From: CAZNKU01 sp964573775
Lineage (GTDB): Bacteria; Bacillota; Clostridia; Monoglobales; Firm-18
Length of the DNA stretch: 21,344 nt
Direction: 5' to 3'
Assembly: GCA_964573775.1 (NCBI GenBank)
Contig: CAZNKU010000021.1
Span: 1-21,344 of the forward strand
Below are positions 5,118 through 12,185 of this stretch, piece after piece. A model generated the notes under the pieces. The model was given only the letters and a program-made list of their open reading frames with translations. It had not been told where the DNA came from and searched no databases. The translations under genes and the position numbers were made by a program. Numbering within the stretch: position 1 is the first letter of the stretch; the number at the start of each line of letters is the position of its first letter.

Positions 5118-5518
5118 CATTCACCTTTTTTAAAAATTTCAGCAAGAGACTGTAAAGTTGCAGGTACCATATCACATATTTTTTCAAGTGGTGTTGCACT
5201 GTCAATGTTCAAAAGCTTTACATTTCCATCTGAAACAACTAAAAATCCAACAGGTTTTACCGTAGCGCCACCACCGGTTCCGGCAGTAATTCCATTTTTT
5301 TTCAAATTAGAATTTTTAGAACTACTTGTTTCCTTGGAATTGTCATAATCCCAACCACCCATTCCATAACCAACAGACAGACGGCTTAGTGGAATTATAA
5401 TTGTACCGTTAGTGAGCTCAATGGGCTTTCCAACAATAGTTTCTGTATCAATAACTAATTTTTTTAGTCCCTCCATTGAAGTCATAAATAAATTTTCCAA
5501 TTCATATTGAGCCATCAT
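5117..5518 (-). CDS. gerW: GerW/YtfJ family sporulation protein
   Basis: A 133-residue member of the YtfJ/GerW family. In Bacillus the protein is made in sporulation and is needed for normal germination. The family core is visible: the helix LENLFMTSMEGLKKLV at about 7-22, VGKPIELTNGTIIIPLSRLSVGYGMGG at about 29-55, a glycine-rich segment (TAGTGGGATVKPVGFLVV) near residue 90, and the VKLLNID strand. A Ser/Lys-rich insert (about 62-75) separates the two halves. The ATG directly abuts the TAA of the upstream DUF2953 gene, so translation is probably coupled. Pairing with DUF2953 matches the ytfI-ytfJ pair of Bacillus. There is no signal peptide, so it is cytosolic or forespore-located. Confidence 0.9.
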   Translation of the reverse strand: MMAQYELENLFMTSMEGLKKLVIDTETIVGKPIELTNGTIIIPLSRLSVGYGMGGWDYDNSKETSSSKNSNLKKNGITAGTGGGATVKPVGFLVVSDGNVKLLNIDSATPLEKICDMVPATLQSLAEIFKKGE

Positions 5519-6106
5519 TTAGCGCCTGCCTTTCAATGTTTTTTTAAATCTTTTTATAAGTCTTTTAGTTTTTATATAATTATATAAACTTACATCAAAA
5601 ACCAAATCAAGTTTAAATTCAATAATTTTTTCTGTATAATATGGTTTTACTGCTATATTAGTAAATTTTTCAAAATCAATATAACGACCAACAAAACTTG
5701 AAAGTCCGGCAATTAGACTCCATATTATGCCTCCTGTAATTCCCGTAAGAGCCGCATCATCAAAACCGTAATCTAAAGATATATCAAGTCTTTTTACAGA
5801 AAAAGTTCTTTTGGCATATTTAAGAATATATATGATATCATCATTTTCATCGTCTAAAAGCCTACGTAACAAATTTATAATATGCTTCATTTTTTTGTAT
5901 TTTTCTTCAAAAAGTAATGGTTCATCATCAAAATCTTCATAAAGAAAATCATCCCATGAATCATATATTACAATTTTTCTCCAATACATTTTTATATCTT
6001 TGTTATTTACTTTAATACAAAAATTAAACTTTGCAAAAAAAACAATATAATATATAATGAGCAACAGTACAACAACAGCACAGGCTATTAAAATTAACAG
6101 TTTCAT
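5519..6106 (-). CDS. DUF2953 domain membrane protein (YtfI-like)
   Basis: A 195-residue protein with one N-terminal membrane anchor (about residues 3-24) followed by a soluble region. The second half carries the DUF2953 signature LDYGFDDAALTGITGGIIW at about 112-130, followed by a basic tail (KTKRLIKRFKKTLKGRR). The middle (residues 50-90) is strongly acidic and lower in complexity. Function is unknown at family level. It is nearly always next to GerW/YtfJ, as here, where the stop codon touches the gerW start. It is therefore probably part of the same sporulation or germination process. The gene begins 12 bp after scpB, with AAGGGTG as its ribosome binding site. Confidence 0.85.
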   Translation of the reverse strand: MKLLILIACAVVVLLLIIYYIVFFAKFNFCIKVNNKDIKMYWRKIVIYDSWDDFLYEDFDDEPLLFEEKYKKMKHIINLLRRLLDDENDDIIYILKYAKRTFSVKRLDISLDYGFDDAALTGITGGIIWSLIAGLSSFVGRYIDFEKFTNIAVKPYYTEKIIEFKLDLVFDVSLYNYIKTKRLIKRFKKTLKGRR

Positions 6107-6118
6107 AACTAAACACCC

Positions 6119-6673
6119 TTATTGTTCGTTTATTTCTACCTCTTCTATAACAAAGTTATCGACAGGCATAAGTTCTTCTAAACCCGAAATAGCAAAATTT
6201 CTCAAAAATTCATCTGTTGTCCCCAAAAGAGACGGACGCCCCGGAGCATCAACTCTTCCCACAACTTCCACCAGACCAAGCTCCAAAAGTCTACTTACCG
6301 AATTATCACAATTAACACCTCTGACATGCTCAATAGATGCTCTTGTAATAGGTTGCTTGTATGCGATAATTGCCAAAACCTCCATAGTCGCTTTTGAAAG
6401 TGGATTTTTCTTTTTTGGTTCAACAATTTTTTGTACATATTCTGTAAATTCACCACGTGTGGACATTTGATATTTGTCGCCAAGACGTACAATTTTTACG
6501 CCTCTCTTTTCATAATTATACTTGTCCATCATGTTTTTAAGTAAATCACGCAACTGGTCAACTTCAACTTCTGTTATCTCACTAAGTTTTTCTATGTGTA
6601 ATGCATCCCCGGAAGCAAAGAGGCAAGCCTCAATTATCGATTCAATATTCGGAATGCTCAAAGTCTTCTTCAT
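6119..6673 (-). CDS. scpB: Segregation and condensation protein B
   Basis: A 184-residue ScpB, the kite subunit that dimerises through two winged-helix domains and binds ScpA in the Smc-ScpAB condensin. The N-terminal helix SIIEACLFASGDALHIEKLSEI and the second domain (KATMEVLAIIAYKQPITRASIEHVRGV, then LLELGLVEVVGR and PSLLGTTDEFLRNFAI) are textbook. The length is usual for the family. It overlaps scpA by 32 bp, and AAGGGTG inside the scpA end serves as its binding site, so the two are translated together at matched levels. smc itself is not in the window. Confidence 0.96.
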   Translation of the reverse strand: MKKTLSIPNIESIIEACLFASGDALHIEKLSEITEVEVDQLRDLLKNMMDKYNYEKRGVKIVRLGDKYQMSTRGEFTEYVQKIVEPKKKNPLSKATMEVLAIIAYKQPITRASIEHVRGVNCDNSVSRLLELGLVEVVGRVDAPGRPSLLGTTDEFLRNFAISGLEELMPVDNFVIEEVEINEQ

Positions 6674-7403
6674 TTATTTCACCCTTACCAACATATGTTA
6701 TTTCATAATCTTCTTTTTCTGTTCCTACTGTTATTTTGTTCATTTTCATAAGTTCTAAAACAGCTAAAAAAGATGCAACAGCTTCATCACGGCTTTTTAC
6801 ATTTTTAAACATGTCTTTAAATTTTATTTTCCTGTTAGTCAGAAACCTTTTAACAAACTCCTTAACCTTTGTAAATACAGGTATAGGATCACGTCCTACA
6901 ATACCGGAAAATTTGTTTATGGAAACAGGCTTCTTTCTATCTATAAGATAAACAACGTTTTCTGCAGCTTCTTTAAGACTTTCAAGAGTAATTAATTTAA
7001 GACTTTCGTCAATTAAAATGGGCTGAATATAATCTCTCTGTTTAAAAAATGTAAAACCTCCGGAAAACTCCTTTTCCCTCAAATATTCTGCCGCCATTTT
7101 CATTCTTTTATATTCTTCAAGCCTTTGTGTAAGTTCAAGTCTTGGATCTTCCTCTTCTGTTTCATCATCATCTTTAGGCAAAATCATTTTTGACTTTATA
7201 TACAAAAGATTAGCTGCAAGTACCAAAAACTCACTTGACACTTCAATATCATAATGATCCATTTCTGAAATATAATCAAGGTACTGTTCAGTAATTTCCG
7301 AAATAGGAATATCATAGATGCTTACTTTATTCTTATTTAAAAGATGCATAAGCAAATCTAAAGGACCTTCAAAGATTTGCAGTTTAAAAGCTATCTGCTT
7401 CAT
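6642..7403 (-). CDS. scpA: Segregation and condensation protein A
   Basis: A 253-residue kleisin subunit of bacterial condensin, bridging the Smc head domains and binding the ScpB dimer. The N-terminal Smc-neck-binding part begins at residue 12 with FEGPLDLLMHLLNKNKVSIYDI. The middle, about 80-100, is the acidic linker (DDDETEEEDPRLEL). The C-terminal winged helix includes SRDEAVASFLAVLELMKM. Its start codon overlaps the stop codon of the upstream membrane peptidase gene (TAATG), and AGGAGTG lies just before it. It thus belongs to an operon led by the peptidase and ending with gerW. Confidence 0.96.
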   Translation of the reverse strand: MKQIAFKLQIFEGPLDLLMHLLNKNKVSIYDIPISEITEQYLDYISEMDHYDIEVSSEFLVLAANLLYIKSKMILPKDDDETEEEDPRLELTQRLEEYKRMKMAAEYLREKEFSGGFTFFKQRDYIQPILIDESLKLITLESLKEAAENVVYLIDRKKPVSINKFSGIVGRDPIPVFTKVKEFVKRFLTNRKIKFKDMFKNVKSRDEAVASFLAVLELMKMNKITVGTEKEDYEITYVGKGEINEEDFEHSEY

Positions 7404-8035
7404 TAAGCCACTCCTAATAATGTAAGTAAATCAACAACAATTCGCCATAGTTTATTAATAAGATTTACTACACCGACACTTATTATTTTTGATGAAATAT
7501 TTGTAAAAGCCAAAATCATAATTACAATCATACCATACTGTTCGTATGCCATAATTTTAAAATAATATTTTTGAGGCAAAAAGGCAAGCAATACCTTTGA
7601 ACCATCAAGAGGCGGTATAGGTAACAAGTTAAACATTGCAAGTACCGCATTATACTGTGCTGAAATATGCAAAAAAATCAGTATATATTCATTCCAACTA
7701 TAAATAATTCCCAACGCATACAAAACCAATGAAACAAAAACAAGCAATATATTCATAAGTGGGCCTGCCAAAGCAGTAATAGCCATACCCTTTTTAGGAT
7801 CTTTAAAGCAATATGCATTAACAGGAACAGGCTTTGCCCAGCCTATACCGGCAACCAAAAGTAATAAAAAACCAAGCCAATCTATATGTTTTAACGGATT
7901 AAGGGAAAGTCTGCCGTTATATTTTGCGGTTTTGTCTCCCAACATATATGCTGCCACCCCATGAGCCAATTCATGAAGTGTTAAACTTATTATCAAAATT
8001 GGAACAGCAAAAAGTTTTTGAATTAAATATCCCAT
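7403..8035 (-). CDS. Site-2 protease-like M50 membrane peptidase
   Basis: A 210-residue polytopic membrane protein of the M50 zinc peptidase superfamily, group without a PDZ domain. The zinc-binding HELAH is at residues 21-25 inside the first helix, and the third ligand is in NLLPIPPLDG (Asp144). Other family marks are NPLKHID (46-52) and LAGPLMN (89-95). About five to six membrane helices are visible. In this short subfamily the substrate is generally unknown, and cleavage within the membrane is inferred. The gene has its own promoter immediately upstream and AAAGGGTG as its binding site. It leads the scpA-scpB-DUF2953-gerW operon, a grouping I recognise from other Clostridia. An intact active site argues for activity. 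Confidence 0.92.
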   Translation of the reverse strand: MGYLIQKLFAVPILIISLTLHELAHGVAAYMLGDKTAKYNGRLSLNPLKHIDWLGFLLLLVAGIGWAKPVPVNAYCFKDPKKGMAITALAGPLMNILLVFVSLVLYALGIIYSWNEYILIFLHISAQYNAVLAMFNLLPIPPLDGSKVLLAFLPQKYYFKIMAYEQYGMIVIMILAFTNISSKIISVGVVNLINKLWRIVVDLLTLLGVA

Positions 8036-8066
8036 AGTAACACCCTTTTACCATATACATACAGAT

Positions 8067-8095
8067 ATTTTATCACAAAATCGAAAAAGTGTCAA
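8067..8095 (-). promoter_or_regulatory. Promoter of M50-scpAB-gerW operon
   Basis: On the minus strand TTGACA (plus-strand 8090-8095), a 17-bp spacer and TAAAAT (8067-8072): six of six and five of six consensus matches. The -35 lies over the uvrC stop codon, so this transcript starts within 35 bp of the end of uvrC. No terminator separates uvrC from it. Confidence 0.75.
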
Positions 8096-9912
8096 TTTTG
8101 ACAATTAAAATAATTGTATATATTTTCAGCAGTTTTTCTGTCAACCACCTTTGACAATTCTTCTATATCTGCTTCTTTTATTGTATTTATGGATTTGAAT
8201 GTCATTAACAATTTATTCTTTTTTGCATCTCCGACACCTTTTATGTTTGTAAGTTCCGATTTTAACGTACTTTTTTTGTGTTTTTTGTGGAATGAAGTAA
8301 TCGCAAAGCGATGAGTTTCATCCTGAACCTGTGTCAGAAATTTAAATATAGCATCAGTTCTTTTAATTTGTATTTCTTCACTTTCAGTTGTTACTCCACG
8401 TGTTCTGTGGTGATCATCTTTAACCATACCGAAAACAGGAATATCAAGTTTATAAAAATTAACAATTTCCTTTGCAGCCTTTACATGTCCTCTGCCGCCA
8501 TCTATCAGTATTAAATCCGGCAATTCAAACCCATTCACATTCTCCACGCCGTTTTCAAGTCGTCTGTATAAGGTTTCACGAATACTTCCGTAGTCATCGG
8601 CACCCTCTATAGACTGTATATTAAATAATCTGTATGCCGATTTTTTAGGCACACCGTTTTCATATACAACGCATACGCCTACACTGTCCGCACCGGAAAT
8701 ATTTGAAATATCGTAGGATTCTATTCTCATAGGAGGATTTTCAAGACCAAACGTATTTTTTATCTGATATACAAGGTCATTCATTTTCTTTTTACTTATA
8801 TCGTGTTTTAAAACATGAAGTTTCAAAAGTTCAATTGCATTATTTTCCGCCATTTTTACAAGTTGTAAATTCTCACCCTTTTGAGGCACAGTAACAGAAA
8901 TTTTATTACCGCATTTTTCAGACAACCACTGCCCAATAAGCTCAATATCCTCAACATAATACTGTAAAAATATTTTATTTGGTATAAAATTGGTCAATGA
9001 ATAATGTTGCTTAACAAAATCCGTCAACAAACCTTCTTTTGATTCCTTGTTTTTATTTTTTAACACAAAATGTTCTCGATTTATCATCTTACCGTCTCTG
9101 ATATTCAATAGCATAATACAAACGTAAGAAGATATATCAGCAACAGCAATTACATCTTTATTACCTAAAGAACTTGATGTTATTTTTTGCTTATCATAAA
9201 TATGTTTTATACTTTCAATTTTATCTCTTAACTTCGCAGCTTTCTCAAATTGTAAATTTTCAGCCGCCTCACGCATAGATTGCTCCATAATTTTGATAAC
9301 TTCTGTATGATTACCACTTAGAAAATCAATTATTTCTAAAAACTGATTTTTATATTCTTCCTGACTGATTTTATCGGCACACGGTGCAGAACATTTACCA
9401 ATCTGATAATTAAGGCATGGTCTGTCTTTGCCAATATCACGTGGCAAAACCCGATTGCATGAACGTATATTAAAAATAGTTTTAACGGTATCAATGGTTT
9501 CATTTACAACCTTCGAATTTAAGTAAGGACCAAAATACCGAGCTTTATCACGCATAACTTTGCGGGCAAGCATTATTTTTGGATACTCTTCATTCATAGT
9601 TATTTTTATATACGGATATGCTTTATCGTCTTTAAGCAAAATATTATAGTAAGGTTGATGTTGTTTTATAAGGTTACATTCCAACACCAATGCTTCAAAT
9701 TCACTACCAACAATTATATATTCAAAACGAACAATATTTTCCACCATAGCAACAACCTTAGGTGTGTGTGAAGAATTTTTTCTAAAGTATGATGAAACTC
9801 TGTTTTTTAAATTTTTAGCCTTACCCACATATATTATTTCATCATTTTTGTCATACATTAAATAAACGCCGGGGTTTGTGGGTAAATTTTTAACGGATTC
9901 TTCAATAGTCAT
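8092..9912 (-). CDS. uvrC: Excinuclease ABC subunit C
   Basis: A 606-residue UvrC, the dual endonuclease of nucleotide excision repair. The GIY-YIG domain at 12-95 contains GVYLMYDKNDEIIYVGKAKN, Arg39 and catalytic Glu78 in LVLECNLIK. Four cysteines (152, 166, 174, 178) match the positions reported as iron-sulfur ligands in the E. coli protein. A UVR motif (about 206-238) binds UvrB. The RNase H-like domain that makes the 5' incision includes Asp401 (SYDISNISG), Asp471 (LIDGGRGH) and His534. A helix-hairpin-helix (LTNIKGVGDAKKNKLL) closes the protein. All catalytic parts are present and the length is normal. GGAG lies 8 bp before the start. It follows the HPr terminator with no evident promoter, so it may rely on read-through. 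Confidence 0.97.
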   Translation of the reverse strand: MTIEESVKNLPTNPGVYLMYDKNDEIIYVGKAKNLKNRVSSYFRKNSSHTPKVVAMVENIVRFEYIIVGSEFEALVLECNLIKQHQPYYNILLKDDKAYPYIKITMNEEYPKIMLARKVMRDKARYFGPYLNSKVVNETIDTVKTIFNIRSCNRVLPRDIGKDRPCLNYQIGKCSAPCADKISQEEYKNQFLEIIDFLSGNHTEVIKIMEQSMREAAENLQFEKAAKLRDKIESIKHIYDKQKITSSSLGNKDVIAVADISSYVCIMLLNIRDGKMINREHFVLKNKNKESKEGLLTDFVKQHYSLTNFIPNKIFLQYYVEDIELIGQWLSEKCGNKISVTVPQKGENLQLVKMAENNAIELLKLHVLKHDISKKKMNDLVYQIKNTFGLENPPMRIESYDISNISGADSVGVCVVYENGVPKKSAYRLFNIQSIEGADDYGSIRETLYRRLENGVENVNGFELPDLILIDGGRGHVKAAKEIVNFYKLDIPVFGMVKDDHHRTRGVTTESEEIQIKRTDAIFKFLTQVQDETHRFAITSFHKKHKKSTLKSELTNIKGVGDAKKNKLLMTFKSINTIKEADIEELSKVVDRKTAENIYNYFNCQN

Positions 9913-9929
9913 AATAAAAACTCCATAAA

Positions 9930-9962
9930 GAAAAAAATAGTTCTGTTAAAGCACAGAACTAT
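9930..9962 (-). terminator. Rho-independent terminator after HPr gene
   Basis: A 10-bp perfect stem (ATAGTTCTGT at 9937-9946 with ACAGAACTAT at 9953-9962), a 6-base loop, and seven T following on the minus strand. It lies between the HPr gene and uvrC, only 18 bp before the uvrC start codon. Confidence 0.88.
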
Positions 9963-9982
9963 CCTGTTAATTTTTTAAAATA

Positions 9983-10246
9983 TTATTCAGCAAAATTAGA
10001 AGAAATTAACTCAACCAACGCTAAAACCGCTTGTTCTTCATCGGCACCATCAGCAATAATGTTAATATTAACACCTCTTGTTATACCAAGCGAAAGAACA
10101 CCTAACAAGCTTTTTGCATTAACACGTCTTTCGTCTTTTTCAACCCATATACTGGATTTAAATTCGTTAGCCTTTTGAATGAAAAAAGTAGCCGGTCTTG
10201 CATGTAACCCAACCTGGTTGCTAACTAATACTTCCTTTGAAAACAT
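9983..10246 (-). CDS. ptsH: Phosphocarrier protein HPr
   Basis: An 87-residue HPr. Enzyme I phosphorylates His15 (in GLHARPA) for phosphotransferase sugar uptake. HPr kinase would phosphorylate Ser46 (NAKSLLGVLSLGI) for CcpA-dependent catabolite control. Both residues are at exactly the canonical positions and the length is standard, so this is a true HPr rather than a Crh, which lacks His15. No enzyme I gene (ptsI) follows, which is common in Clostridia, where ptsH often stands alone. The start has AGGAGAG about 9 bp upstream. A sigma-A promoter precedes it and a terminator follows, so it forms its own transcription unit. Confidence 0.95.
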   Translation of the reverse strand: MFSKEVLVSNQVGLHARPATFFIQKANEFKSSIWVEKDERRVNAKSLLGVLSLGITRGVNINIIADGADEEQAVLALVELISSNFAE

Positions 10247-10293
10247 ATAATTAATCTCTCCTTCATACCACAGGAATAATTTAATATAGTAAT

Positions 10294-10322
10294 AGAATAC
10301 TAAATTTTTTTAATAAAGTCAA
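10294..10322 (-). promoter_or_regulatory. Promoter of HPr gene
   Basis: On the minus strand TTGACT (plus-strand 10317-10322), a 17-bp spacer and TATTCT (10294-10299): five of six and four of six matches. An AT-only near-palindrome (10321-10342) next to the -35 may be a weak end signal for hemZ. No CcpA-type operator was recognised. Confidence 0.55.
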
Positions 10323-10371
10323 CAAAATTTTAAAAATTTGTTAATATTTATATGAATTTTACGCCAAATGA

Positions 10372-11544
10372 CTAGAATTTTAGCCAATCTAGTATAATAT
10401 CTTTACGATGAAGCATTTCATCTATACGTTCAACATAATCCTTTGCTTCTTTAACATTAAACACACGTTCAATTCGGTCATTAGGTAAATTAACAATTTT
10501 TGAAACACCACCGCATCCCATAGATATAATACTGTTGGTTTCTTCCATTATCATAATATTATATAAACACTCTTTACCATCTTTGGAATAACCAATGTTT
10601 TCAAAATTTCCCACCATATGTTTTTGTCTGTATAAATAGTATGGGTAATAATTGTACTCAGTAAGTCTGTCAATTGAAAAATTAACCATATCTGCAACTA
10701 CATTTTCATCGGTAAGTGCATAATCACCTAATTTTTCGTGTAATGCAGAACCTCTTTTTATACTCATTGTATGTACAGTAATACATTCTGGTGAAAGTTC
10801 TGTAATAAGATTTACAGATTTTTTAAATTCTTCTAAAGTTTCCGTTGGTAAACCTGCAATTAAATCCATATTAACATTATCAAAACCACATTCTCTTGCC
10901 AAATTAAAACTGTCATATATATCCTGCACAGTATGTGCTCTGCCTATAACTTTCAAAATATTATCGTTCATTGTCTGAGGATTAATACTTATGCGCGTAA
11001 CACCACAACGTTTTAATGTTTCTAATTTATCGCGGTCAATAGTATCAGGTCTGCCGGCTTCAACAGTAAACTCAACAAGATTGGAAAGATCAAAGCTTTC
11101 ATAACACTTATTAATAACATCCTCCAAATCCATTGCCGAAAGTGTTGTAGGGGTTCCACCGCCAAAATAAAGTCCTACTATGTTGTAATCCGTTTTTTTC
11201 AAGAGTTCTGATGTATACTCAATTTCTTTAATTAAATTTTTTATAAAGGGACGCATATATTTATTATTTTTTGCTGCAGAATTAGTGACAAATGAACAGT
11301 AAAGACACCTTGTTTTACAAAACGGTACACCTATATACAGACAAATATCATTTTTGTCAAAGTCTTTCAGAATATTCATTTCCCTTATTGCAATGTTTAA
11401 AGTTAATTGTGTTTTTTCTTCACTAACTTTCATTTCATTAATGAATTTATCTTTGAATTCATATTCAGTCTTTCCAACACTAAGCATATTTCTTGCAATT
11501 TTAACAGGACGTATACCGGTTACTTCTCCCCATGGATTTTTCAT
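10372..11544 (-). CDS. hemZ: HemZ-type radical SAM protein, N-terminally short
   Basis: A 390-residue radical SAM protein of the HemZ family, annotated as oxygen-independent coproporphyrinogen dehydrogenase although heme synthesis by the family is not well proven. The iron-sulfur ligands are Cys76, Cys80 and Cys83 (CKTRCLYC). GGGTPT is at 129-134, VEAGRPDT and INPQTMN follow, and the C-terminal YYLYRQKHMVGNFENIGY is diagnostic of HemZ. Bacillus HemZ has about 500 residues and reaches the motif GILTGIRPTK only after about 105 residues. Here the protein starts right at it (MKNPWGEVTGIRPVK). The start is real: the upstream gene ends one base earlier and GAGGT precedes this ATG. The N-terminal domain is therefore missing. 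It pairs with the metallo-hydrolase upstream, as in other Clostridia. Confidence 0.9.
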   Translation of the reverse strand: MKNPWGEVTGIRPVKIARNMLSVGKTEYEFKDKFINEMKVSEEKTQLTLNIAIREMNILKDFDKNDICLYIGVPFCKTRCLYCSFVTNSAAKNNKYMRPFIKNLIKEIEYTSELLKKTDYNIVGLYFGGGTPTTLSAMDLEDVINKCYESFDLSNLVEFTVEAGRPDTIDRDKLETLKRCGVTRISINPQTMNDNILKVIGRAHTVQDIYDSFNLARECGFDNVNMDLIAGLPTETLEEFKKSVNLITELSPECITVHTMSIKRGSALHEKLGDYALTDENVVADMVNFSIDRLTEYNYYPYYLYRQKHMVGNFENIGYSKDGKECLYNIMIMEETNSIISMGCGGVSKIVNLPNDRIERVFNVKEAKDYVERIDEMLHRKDIILDWLKF

Positions 11545-11545
11545 A

Positions 11546-12172
11546 TTACAACCTCACAAACGGATTTCCTACTTTTTCTTCTGCTATGGTTGTACATTCA
11601 CCATGTCCGGGATAGACAACCGTATTATCTGGCAAAACTTCATATAATTTCATTATTGACTTTTTAAGTTCATTAAAGTCACCATCAATAAAATCTGTTC
11701 TTCCAATTGAATATTTAAAAAGTGTATCTCCTGAAAATAATATTCCGTCGGAATACAAACACACTCCACCTTTTGTATGCCCGGGTGTATGAAAAACTTT
11801 CAACTCGTTATCACCCAGCTTAAAAACGTCTCCATCGGCATGTAAAGTGATAGACTTTACGGTATTTTCTTTATTGTTCATACAAACATCAAAAACATCA
11901 TATCCTGCCAAAATAGCCTCTACATCATTATTATGCATTAAAACAAGTGCATTTTTGTATTTCGACATACAATGTTCTAAACCACCAATATGGTCAAAAT
12001 GACCGTGTGTAAAGGTAATATACTTTACATGGTAGTTGTTGTGCTCTATTTCTTTATCTAATTCATCACATACATATCCGGGATCAATGATTGCACATTC
12101 CTTAGTTTTTTCATCAACTAACAAATAACAATTTGTTTCATACATTCCCAATATATATCTACTAATAATCAT
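11546..12172 (-). CDS. Metallo-beta-lactamase fold hydrolase (glyoxalase II-like)
   Basis: A 208-residue MBL-fold enzyme of the short glyoxalase II/YcbL type. All metal motifs are present: THGHFDHIGG (the H-x-H-x-D-H signature, about 55-64), TPGHTKGG (about 129-136), FSGDTLF (bridging Asp, about 145-151) and YPGHGE (about 187-192). Such proteins hydrolyse thioesters such as S-lactoylglutathione, but glutathione is not typical of this group and the true substrate is unknown. There is no separate glyoxalase II C-terminal substrate-binding domain. The gene lies 13 bp after rel and one base before hemZ, with GGGTGG as its binding site. This is the order seen in many Clostridia, although the usual dtd (D-Tyr-tRNA deacylase) gene is absent. 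Confidence 0.92.
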   Translation of the reverse strand: MIISRYILGMYETNCYLLVDEKTKECAIIDPGYVCDELDKEIEHNNYHVKYITFTHGHFDHIGGLEHCMSKYKNALVLMHNNDVEAILAGYDVFDVCMNNKENTVKSITLHADGDVFKLGDNELKVFHTPGHTKGGVCLYSDGILFSGDTLFKYSIGRTDFIDGDFNELKKSIMKLYEVLPDNTVVYPGHGECTTIAEEKVGNPFVRL

Positions 12173-12185
12173 ATTATTCCACCCA

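Noticed and set aside
4980..5120. 47-codon N-terminal extension of YhbY
   Set aside because: It would translate a hairpin, and the family N-terminus MTGKQR with a good binding site begins at 4979.
10321..10342. Terminator for hemZ
   Set aside because: The near-palindrome consists almost wholly of A and T, has no GC stem, and overlaps the HPr promoter region, so the call cannot be supported.
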